59,494 nucleotides of DNA from RGIG8244 sp045639325. Its GTDB lineage: Bacteria > Verrucomicrobiota > Lentisphaeria > Victivallales > UBA1829. The translations under genes were made by a program, and so were the position numbers. The notes below the pieces were generated by a model. It did not search any database and was not told where the DNA came from. It saw nothing but the letters and a program-made list of their open reading frames with translations. Positions within the stretch are counted from its first letter, which is position 1. Each line of letters starts with the position of its first letter. The stretch lies in contig JAZUCU010000012.1 in assembly GCA_045639325.1 (NCBI GenBank), forward strand, positions 1-59,494. Reading direction: 5' to 3'. This document shows positions 53,392 through 59,494 of this stretch, in pieces.

Positions 53392-56157
53392 TCAGCGGGA
53401 AAGAGCGTTCAGAATCTCTTCTCTGACACGTTCCGGTTCTTTGGGATCATGGGAATTTGTGACATAAATCCGCTTCAGATATTCCCGCGCCTTGGCAGGA
53501 TCTTTTACGAGAGAGATATACTTGAGGTCGGTAACACCTTCCCGGATTGCCATGTAACGGATCGACGGAATACAGTTGTTGAAGGACTTGTAATAAATTC
53601 CACCGCGGGTCGTCACTTTCCAGTCAGAAGAACCAAATCCGCCGTAGTTATCATAGAACCAGAACATGTGAGCCGCATCCAGTTTGTAATATGCCGCTGT
53701 CCACGGCAGACGGCGGAAGTACCGTGCGAGATTTTCCCGCATGGAAGTACTGCACATGTAATGACTTATTATAACACCGCTTTTCTGATGATCTTTGAAG
53801 ACTTCTTTGTACGGGGATTCAAAATACTGCGTTCCCCACAGACACCAGCCGTCAATCACACCTTTCATCGCCTTCACGTTTGCCACGGAGGGCTTCCAGT
53901 GCGCCAGAGTAACAGTCAATCGGACAGTCGGTTCAGCCTGTTTTGCACGTTTGTGGCTGTCAAGAATCTCTGCCATCTGACGGTTTTTCGGTTCATCCCA
54001 TGTTTCGATAATGAAATCTTTGTCGGCAACGCCATTTTCGTTCATGAGCTGTTTTACACCGCGAATCCAATCGCCCCAAGCCGCTGCCCCGTACAACTGT
54101 TTGCAAACACCATAAGCACCGAAACCGATGAAAAAGGTGGGTTTGATATTATATTTTTTTGCCCATGCAATCTGATCCCGGATATTTTTCACCTGCAAAG
54201 CAGAGGCAGCCCGATTAATTTCAATCTTGTCTTTACCGATTTTCTTGAACCTGAATTTCCATGGATCAAGCCCGAATTCACGGGTTCCGCATTCCGCCAT
54301 TCCATAGAAAACGCCTTCTTCCGGTGCCCACTGGAAAAAGTTCATCGGAATCACAGGATCTTTGGGCAGAACTGCATTGTGAACAGTCAAAGTCACCGGA
54401 ATATCCTGCATTTCTCCGGTATATTTCCGATTATGATAATCATTTTTGATAATCGTCCAGGATGCAGGTTCTGAAAGAGGAATCACACGCAGACGCCCCT
54501 GATAAATACCGGGCTTTACGTCGTCGGTATTGAAGTCAAACCAGACAACACCGGCTTCACGTGGCGGTATTGTCATGGTATAAGCATCACCCATCTTCGG
54601 AAGCGGGTCAAACCGCAAACTTCCGGAGTCTTTATCATTATCTTTGAACCGGACAGCGTACCGTTGAGTGATTTTCTCTGCCGGAAATCCAGCCAGCCCG
54701 AAAGAACCGTTGTATTTGTGTTCAGCGGTTTCAAGAATAACTCTGTAATCCGCCGGCTTATCGGTCAAGTTCATAATTGCAACAGGAAGAGCTTTCCGTT
54801 CATTGACCGCTGCGGAAAGATTGATTTTTTCCACAAGATCAAACACTTCATCCGGCACAAACGGAATAGCAAAATTGCTGACTGATGAAACCGGTGCAAC
54901 CGCAAATTTACGGGTGGAAAGTTTTGCAAATTTTGCTTTCAGCCGGGCTGTTTCTTCTGCAGCACAGGCTTTTTCATAAGCATCGCGGCTTGCAACTGTG
55001 ATCTTTTTTCCGTATTTCTTCTGGAACGCAGCAGAAAAATCACCCATAACCAGCACGCCGAACCGTTCCGGCTCCATAAAGTTTTCTTTCAAAGGTGCCC
55101 AAGTCAAAAACTGTTTTGCTTTCAAACGCTGACGCGCAATATTGAAAGAAACAGTATCGCCTTTTTTCAACTTCCCGCCGATTGATTTGAACGGAATCTC
55201 TGCTGTAACACTCCATTTGTTTTGTTCGGCTTTACATGAGGCTTTCCACGGAACATTTCCGGTCGAAAAAGTTGCCCCGCCTGCACCGACAGCAAACTGA
55301 ACCGTTTTACCGTTCCGGGTAAAGAAAATCTCAACGGCGTCACCATCCCAAACACCTTTTCCCACCGTCACTGTTCCCGGTTCCTGACAATTAACAGATA
55401 TTTGAATATTTTCTCCGGCAGGGCGGACTGTGAAAGATGTCAAATCGGAAGTTTTTCCGTTCTCGCGCAATACAAGAAAATCCCGGACCACTTCAGAAGA
55501 ATCAGAAAGCAGAACGGATTTTTTCACAGATGCTTCCGGAAGTGCAGCAGACGCAGCTGTCGGCATGACTTTCGGTTTCATTTCTTCGACAACAACATTG
55601 TCAATCAGGACAAAATCACCCACGCTGAATTTATGGGGACCATACTGTGTATCGTGCCACATTTGAATCTGCAAAGCAGCTTTTCCGGTATTGGCTTTTG
55701 TCTTGAATGTCCCTTCAATTTTTTTCCAGTCTGAAGAAATATTGACTCGTCCGACCGATGTTGAAACGGCTTTTCCCTGCCAAATACCTTTTCCTTTTCC
55801 CCACTGCTGGGTATTCACGGAAACTTGCATGGCTTTGCTGCCTTTCAACTCTACAGAAAAACGGTATGTTGTATTGGGTTTGACAACAAAGCCGGCATTT
55901 TTGGAGTGACATCCGATCCAGCCGCAAGCCGCTGTCATTTCTGTTTTGTGTGCAGTTTTGACAACTTTGGTGATTTCGAGTTTTGCACACTTGTTCCATG
56001 TATAATCTTCGGTAAAAAGCGAGATTTTTCCCGCACCATTGGTCATGGCAAAACCATCAAGATTTTTCAGACGGCTGAAATCGCCCTCTTTTACCAGATT
56101 TTCCCCGAATAATCCCATGACTGCCGCAAAAAGGGCAGACGTCAATATTTTTTTCAT
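53392..56157 (-). CDS. modular secreted GH123-like glycosidase (DUF4091)
   Basis: A protein of 921 residues with a signal peptide (about 1-18). Order of modules: a CBM4/22-like jelly roll (about 20-195), a CBM9-like domain (about 210-385; ending TWAPLKENF and RFGVLVMGD), a linker helix, a beta-sandwich (about 430-590), then the GH123 catalytic barrel, formerly DUF4091 (about 600-905). The Asp-Glu pair expected for substrate-assisted catalysis is in ETWDEPKN near 715. The C-terminal YMAIREGVTDLKYISLV block is typical of the family. Known GH123 enzymes are beta-N-acetylgalactosaminidases, so a GalNAc-containing glycan is a reasonable target. Confidence 0.78.
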   Translation of the reverse strand: MKKILTSALFAAVMGLFGENLVKEGDFSRLKNLDGFAMTNGAGKISLFTEDYTWNKCAKLEITKVVKTAHKTEMTAACGWIGCHSKNAGFVVKPNTTYRFSVELKGSKAMQVSVNTQQWGKGKGIWQGKAVSTSVGRVNISSDWKKIEGTFKTKANTGKAALQIQMWHDTQYGPHKFSVGDFVLIDNVVVEEMKPKVMPTAASAALPEASVKKSVLLSDSSEVVRDFLVLRENGKTSDLTSFTVRPAGENIQISVNCQEPGTVTVGKGVWDGDAVEIFFTRNGKTVQFAVGAGGATFSTGNVPWKASCKAEQNKWSVTAEIPFKSIGGKLKKGDTVSFNIARQRLKAKQFLTWAPLKENFMEPERFGVLVMGDFSAAFQKKYGKKITVASRDAYEKACAAEETARLKAKFAKLSTRKFAVAPVSSVSNFAIPFVPDEVFDLVEKINLSAAVNERKALPVAIMNLTDKPADYRVILETAEHKYNGSFGLAGFPAEKITQRYAVRFKDNDKDSGSLRFDPLPKMGDAYTMTIPPREAGVVWFDFNTDDVKPGIYQGRLRVIPLSEPASWTIIKNDYHNRKYTGEMQDIPVTLTVHNAVLPKDPVIPMNFFQWAPEEGVFYGMAECGTREFGLDPWKFRFKKIGKDKIEINRAASALQVKNIRDQIAWAKKYNIKPTFFIGFGAYGVCKQLYGAAAWGDWIRGVKQLMNENGVADKDFIIETWDEPKNRQMAEILDSHKRAKQAEPTVRLTVTLAHWKPSVANVKAMKGVIDGWCLWGTQYFESPYKEVFKDHQKSGVIISHYMCSTSMRENLARYFRRLPWTAAYYKLDAAHMFWFYDNYGGFGSSDWKVTTRGGIYYKSFNNCIPSIRYMAIREGVTDLKYISLVKDPAKAREYLKRIYVTNSHDPKEPERVREEILNALSR

Positions 56158-56179
56158 ACTGCAAAAAATCCTTTAATTA

Positions 56180-56941
56180 TTACCGGCCGGTATTTGCAAT
56201 CCACTTCTGATTTTCCATTCCATACTGATCGACATAACGGGCAAACTGACCTGTTGCCCCGCCATCACTTTTCTGTTCCGCGGAAACGTATTTGTAATAA
56301 GCAAGTCCATTTACCGCTTCCACATGACCATCAAAAAAGTTGAAATTGATTCTGTTGGAATGGCGTGCATAATATGCTGGATAGGCGGCATTTTTTGTAA
56401 CACGCCAAATGCCTGCATGCTGACTTGCCCGGCTTCTCGGATTCCTGCAGGAGTCTCCATTGTAAAGAAAGGTCGATGGCATCAGGATTCTTTTCGTCGT
56501 GAGAAAACGGGTCTTATAAGAACTGCCAGCCAATTTAAATTGTTTTACATAGTAGCGTTTGTAATCATTCCATCCATCATTAGTAAAATTCATCGGACAG
56601 CCATAGGTATAATAAAGACTCGTTGTTTTGTAGTCTTTTGCCGCAGGACATTTTGAAATTATGATATCACCAAGGTATTTTCCTTTTTTGTAAAGCAGAT
56701 CTAATGCTTCATACGCACTGTCTTCATTCAAGCCGGGAACACAGCCATCGCTGTCATCCGCATAAAGCAAATGAACCTGCATCAACTGTTTCAGATTTGA
56801 CTGACAGTTTATTGCCTGAGCTTTTACCCGGACATTCTTCAGAGCCGGAAGCAGCATGGATGCCAGAATGGCGATGATCACTATCCTGCCGGTGCAGAAT
56901 TTTTGACCTTTTCTTATTCCTTTTTCTTGATTATCAAGCAT
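56180..56941 (-). CDS. degenerate pseudopilin-like protein with H-X9-DG motif
   Basis: About 253 residues. The family, abundant in Lentisphaerae and Planctomycetes, normally opens with [24 protein letters not shown]. Here the hydrophobic part survives ([19 protein letters not shown]) but the peptidase/methylation motif reads KFCTGR, losing the T-L-I-E core. The rest is intact: INCQSNLKQ, a variable beta domain, and [15 protein letters not shown] (H-X9-DG type) near the C-terminus. Neither the ATG at 56941 nor the TTG at 56980 has a good ribosome site. It heads the GH123/heparinase operon (22-nt gap). It could be a decaying gene or a non-processed membrane-anchored variant. Confidence 0.65.
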   Translation of the reverse strand: [253 protein letters not shown]

Positions 56942-57114
56942 TTGTGATTTACAATACTTTTTAATGGCAGAATTTTTCAATTTTTCTGTCGAAACTTCTG
57001 TTCAGCTCAATTTTTCGGTGTTTTGGATGGTGTCGATGCAAAAAAAGCAGAAATAAGCAGAAGTCGCTTTGAGGTGAAATCCGCACTGTTCCGGATTGTT
57101 TTTAATATTACGGT

Positions 57115-57134
57115 TTTGAGTGATTTTACTCAAA
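57115..57134. promoter_or_regulatory. palindrome in the leader of the pseudopilin operon
   Basis: TTTGAGT (57115-57121) and ACTCAAA (57128-57134) form a perfect 7-bp inverted repeat with a 6-nt spacer, about 37 nt downstream of the minus-strand -10 box. It suits a repressor site or an RNA hairpin. The surrounding long leader (56942-57165) has no reading frame of note. Confidence 0.45.
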
Positions 57135-57170
57135 GACTGCAATAAATTCAGCTTAATCTAACATGACGTT

Positions 57171-57199
57171 AATATAACACAGCCAGTTACATTTTTCAA
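57171..57199 (-). promoter_or_regulatory. promoter of the pseudopilin-GH123-heparinase operon
   Basis: Minus strand: -35 TTGAAA (57199-57194), 17-nt spacer, -10 TATATT (57176-57171). The transcript would carry an unusually long leader, near 185-225 nt, before the first usable start codon. Confidence 0.6.
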
Positions 57200-57271
57200 G
57201 TCCTTTTCCGTTGCGTTTTTCGTCAAATCATGGTATGATGACGAAAAACGCAGAAAAATCGTGAAAGGACT
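57199..57271 (+). promoter_or_regulatory. recombinase promoter embedded in nested inverted repeats
   Basis: -35 TTGCGT (57211-57216), 17-nt spacer, -10 TATGAT (57234-57239). The promoter is almost covered by a perfect 13-bp inverted repeat, TGCGTTTTTCGTC (57212-57224) and GACGAAAAACGCA (57240-57252), with a further 5-bp arm (ATCAT/ATGAT) inside. An outer pair, AGTCCTTT (57199-57206) and AAAGGACT (57264-57271), includes the ribosome site AAAGGA. It looks like an autoregulatory operator. Confidence 0.65.
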
Positions 57272-57275
57272 GCAT

Positions 57276-58787
57276 ATGGCTTCTCAAAACTCCAAACGAA
57301 AGCAGCATGGTAACGGATCAATAAGCAAAAATCCATCGAATGGACATTTTTATCTGCAATACTACGATTCCGATGGTAAACGCAAGACCATAACCCTGAA
57401 AACTGCCAATGGCAGACATATCACCACTCAGCGGGAGGCTGAAGCTGCTGCAAAAGATTTTCTTGAACGCAGAAAACGGATCAAGGAAGTTGATACCAGA
57501 ACCGAGTATCTGGAAGAACGGGCAAAATTGAAAAAACTGAAAGCCCGCCTGACAATCACCCTGGATGATGCCTTTGATCTTCATCTTCAAAAACCGCATA
57601 CACGGGTAGCTTCTCCTCAAATTGAAAAAGTCAACAGACGGTATTGGTATGACTTTGCTTCGTATCTCAAAGACAATTTCAATTTACGGACGCTGGACGA
57701 AGTTGAAAAGGAACACGCCGAAGCCTATATTGCCTACATCCGCAAAAACGGTCGCTGGAACCGGTCTATAAGATATATCGCCGGAAATTGTCCGCAACGC
57801 AAACCATTCAAAGATTATGAATCAGGTGGAGTATTGAGCAATACCACACTGAACCGTTATCAGTCTGTCTGCAAAGCGGTATTTACATTCCTGCTTTCAG
57901 ATTTGGGGTACACTCTGGAAGAAAACCCGTTTTTCCATATCAAACCATTAAAACTGGAACCGGTGGAACGGGAAATTTTTTCTGAAGATGAACTGGCACT
58001 GATCTTTGCCAATCCACCGCCATTGCAGAAAGCCTTGTTTACTCTGGGAATTTGCACAGGATTACGCCTGGGGGATGTTGCAACGCTTCGATGGAAAGAT
58101 GTGGAAATGACAGTTTTCGATGCAGACGGCAATCCTGATTTCTTCCAAAAAGAAATCCACCGGATCACCCGGAAAACTAAAACACTGGTGCATATTCCCA
58201 TTGAATACGAACTTTCAGATTTTCTGGAAAAACAATGGGAGGTTTCCGGCATGGAAGAGTATATTGTTCCGGAAGCCGCTGAACTTTATCTGACTCATCA
58301 CGGTGTTTTGAACAGAAAAATTCTCGGCTATCTCCATTCGCTTGGAATAGCGACAAGTAAAAGTGTTCCCGGACGCAAACGGGTGCAAAGCGTCAAAGAT
58401 TTCCACAGTTTACGGCATTGCTTTTGTTATTACGCCGGTATCCGCGGTGTACCACTGCCTATCGTTCAGAGTATTGTCGGGCATTTGACATCTGCAATGA
58501 CCAGACATTATCAGAGTCATGCTGACCGGGAAGCCCGTTTGCAGGGAATTTCACTGATGCGTGGATTGATTTCCAAAGAACCGGAAGTAATGGCGATAAA
58601 CTATTCTCCATTGCGGGATGTTCTGCGGGAACGGATAACATCTTTTGTAAACAACGCAACAGAAATACAATTACTGCAGTTAAATGTGATAATTGACAAG
58701 CTGGCAGCCAACGAATTGCAAATCAGTTCGGGAGAAGAGGTAACGATAAATGCCGTGAAATTACTTTCGGATGATGAAAAGATGTAA
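57276..58787 (+). CDS. tyrosine recombinase/integrase
   Basis: A site-specific recombinase of 503 residues. An N-terminal arm-binding region (GNGSISKNPSNGHFYLQYYD) is followed by a core-binding domain (about 105-205) and a catalytic domain with Arg in TGLRLGDVATLRW, Lys in TRKTKT, HSLRH (H-x-x-R), VGH and the nucleophile Tyr in TRHYQSH. About 90 residues follow the Tyr, far longer than usual. The ATG at 57276 has AAAGGA 6 nt upstream; the GTG at 57261 overlaps it. Together with the next two genes it marks the left end of an integrated element that runs off the window. Confidence 0.92.
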   Translation: MASQNSKRKQHGNGSISKNPSNGHFYLQYYDSDGKRKTITLKTANGRHITTQREAEAAAKDFLERRKRIKEVDTRTEYLEERAKLKKLKARLTITLDDAFDLHLQKPHTRVASPQIEKVNRRYWYDFASYLKDNFNLRTLDEVEKEHAEAYIAYIRKNGRWNRSIRYIAGNCPQRKPFKDYESGGVLSNTTLNRYQSVCKAVFTFLLSDLGYTLEENPFFHIKPLKLEPVEREIFSEDELALIFANPPPLQKALFTLGICTGLRLGDVATLRWKDVEMTVFDADGNPDFFQKEIHRITRKTKTLVHIPIEYELSDFLEKQWEVSGMEEYIVPEAAELYLTHHGVLNRKILGYLHSLGIATSKSVPGRKRVQSVKDFHSLRHCFCYYAGIRGVPLPIVQSIVGHLTSAMTRHYQSHADREARLQGISLMRGLISKEPEVMAINYSPLRDVLRERITSFVNNATEIQLLQLNVIIDKLAANELQISSGEEVTINAVKLLSDDEKM

Positions 58788-58825
58788 CATCTGTGTTATC
58801 GTTACATTCCCCGAATGAAAAGTGC

Positions 58826-58854
58826 TTGTTATGTATCTTCCTGTATAGTATAAT
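58826..58854 (+). promoter_or_regulatory. promoter of the excisionase-like gene
   Basis: -35 TTGTTA (58826-58831), 17-nt spacer, consensus -10 TATAAT (58849-58854), followed by an AGGAGG ribosome site before the ATG at 58890. It is one of the strongest-looking promoters in the window. Confidence 0.75.
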
Positions 58855-58889
58855 ATGAAAGAAAACCCCATAACAATAGGAGGATATAT

Positions 58890-59249
58890 ATGTTAAAGAA
58901 AGAAACAATTGAAACTTTGCTTCAAGTTGTGGAACCGCTTCATAAATGTGGTGTGATTCCGGAAGATGAAATGGAAGAACTGCGTTGCCTGATCACGGCA
59001 GATGAGTCGGACAAAATTCCGGACATGGAAAAAAATCCGTTGGAAGACCTGCAAATGTTTTCAGTGCAGCGGACTGCCCGCTTTCTGGATCGGACGGTAA
59101 AAGGTGTTTACGATTTGGTCAATGCGGGAGAGCTGGAATTGGTGAAACTCGCTCATAGAACTTCCCGTATCACCTGTTCAAGTATCCGGAAATTCGTTGA
59201 AAAATGCAGAACCAAACGCGGAGTTTCTGAAATGGGAACCATAAAATAA
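58890..59249 (+). CDS. excisionase-like helix-turn-helix protein
   Basis: A protein of 119 residues. The C-terminal half (about 52-105; MFSVQRTARFLDRTVKGVYDLV and then LVKLAHRTSRIT) matches the MerR/excisionase-type HTH family that binds att sites or promoters. The N-terminal half is acidic and helical, of unknown function. It has a perfect AGGAGG ribosome site and its own strong promoter. Lying directly behind the recombinase gene, it is likely a directionality factor or a regulator of the element. Confidence 0.75.
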   Translation: MLKKETIETLLQVVEPLHKCGVIPEDEMEELRCLITADESDKIPDMEKNPLEDLQMFSVQRTARFLDRTVKGVYDLVNAGELELVKLAHRTSRITCSSIRKFVEKCRTKRGVSEMGTIK

Positions 59250-59328
59250 CAAACTTTCTGACGGTTTGAGATTGACTTTTTCGCAAAAGCGGTATAAGTT
59301 ATAATCACTCAAATATGAGATGTTAAAA

Positions 59329-59494
59329 ATGCCACTAAATGCCCAACAATGGAAGACCCGGCTGAAAGAAGCAAGAGCCGAAGAACCGACATTGATCAAC
59401 GCATCTGCGTTGACGGTTTTTCCGGCTCTTGATACTCCCGGAATGACAGTACAGATTGCAGCAGCAACCGCTGTTCGCAATCTGCTTTCCTATG
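59329..59494 (+). CDS. start of an unknown gene of the mobile element (truncated by window end)
   Basis: An open frame from the ATG at 59329 to the window end (55 codons, no stop), beginning MPLNAQQWKTRLKEARAEEP. Upstream are TATAAG/TATAAT-like boxes (59293-59305) and TTGACT (59272-59277), but no spacing is ideal and no good ribosome site is seen. I do not recognise the protein. A long hairpin (59372-59431) lies within its first third, which is odd for a highly translated gene. Confidence 0.4.
   Translation, partial: MPLNAQQWKTRLKEARAEEPTLINASALTVFPALDTPGMTVQIAAATAVRNLLSY
59372..59431. repeat. long imperfect hairpin
   Basis: The outer arm CAAGAGCCG (59372-59380) pairs with CGGCTCTTG (59423-59431). 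Then AAGAACCG pairs with CGGTTTTT (one G-T). After a 7-nt bulge TCAACGCA (59396-59403) pairs with TGCGTTGA (59406-59413). That is about 25 base pairs in 60 nt. No T-tract follows, so it is not an ordinary terminator. Confidence 0.6.

Noticed and set aside
50676..57276. tRNA-Ser as the attachment site of the recombinase
   Set aside because: The recombinase lies 6.5 kb away and I could not find a repeat of the tRNA 3' end near it; not supported within this window.
57318..57620. 100-codon minus-strand frame inside the recombinase gene
   Set aside because: It overlaps the conserved N-terminal part of the recombinase and has no independent support.

Overview
The window looks like a chromosomal segment of a Gram-negative, anaerobic, glycan-degrading member of the PVC superphylum, most likely Lentisphaerota (Victivallis-like gut bacteria). 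This is an inference from gene content: meso-DAP type peptidoglycan genes, an LptF/G-type permease, an Rnf complex, a type-IV-pilin-like protein with the H-X9-DG C-terminal motif common in Planctomycetes and Lentisphaerae, and several modular glycosidases and lyases. No rRNA gene is present to settle the taxonomy. Base composition looks even over the whole window. Several promoters have the form TTGnnn-N16/17-TATATT or TATAAT.

Layout. 1-450: intergenic repeat DNA. 451-4260 (+): UDP-glucuronate decarboxylase, murF, murE. 4247-5320 (-): M20 peptidase. 5439-5660: a hairpin repeat, with a second copy at 17850-18015. 5689-11706 (+): SurA-like PPIase, hemW, a GltS-type transporter, a class II aldolase and a secreted phosphoesterase. 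11722-17812 (-): an RNA methyltransferase, a U32 protein, dapA, dapF, ptsN and an LptF/G permease. 18073-24178 (-): coaC, gmk, glycerate kinase, Fe-alcohol dehydrogenase, leuS. 24321-35329: a carbon-utilisation island. An AraC regulator faces a (-) cassette (SDR, type I dehydroquinase-like protein, SDR) on one side and, on the other, four (+) genes (GH20-like protein, sugar isomerase/epimerase, GH36 alpha-galactosidase-like, sialate O-acetylesterase-like). 35418-39383 (-): a 1321-residue zinc-ribbon/Sel1-repeat membrane protein. 39392-44644 (-): rnfABCDGE. 44798-50491 (-): a riboflavin operon (ribBA, ribH, nusB, ftsY, ribD, ribE, unknown gene). 50676-50765: tRNA-Ser(GGA), followed by about 750 bp of non-coding repeat-rich DNA. 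51523-56941 (-): heparinase II/III-like protein, GH123-like glycosidase and a degenerate pseudopilin-like protein. 57276-59494 (+): the left end of a mobile element (tyrosine recombinase, excisionase-like HTH protein and a truncated ORF carrying a long hairpin).

How the genes work together. murF, murE, dapA and dapF supply and attach meso-diaminopimelate for peptidoglycan. The SurA-like PPIase and the LptF/G permease serve outer-membrane biogenesis, and both sit directly behind a copy of the same repeat in the same relative orientation. The riboflavin operon lies next to rnf, whose G and D subunits need covalent FMN. The glycosidase sets (GH20-like, GH36-like, acetylesterase, GH123-like, heparinase-like) suggest use of host or mucin-type glycans. 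The first set lacks signal peptides and the second set has them.

The most interesting signals are: the paired hairpin repeat in front of two envelope genes; the AraC/dehydroquinase-like/two-SDR cassette, which is not an ordinary shikimate arrangement; the giant zinc-ribbon/Sel1 protein with a reiterated short motif; a pseudopilin-like protein that has lost its prepilin peptidase signature; and the recombinase promoter, built inside a palindrome and paired with a ribosome-site-masking repeat.
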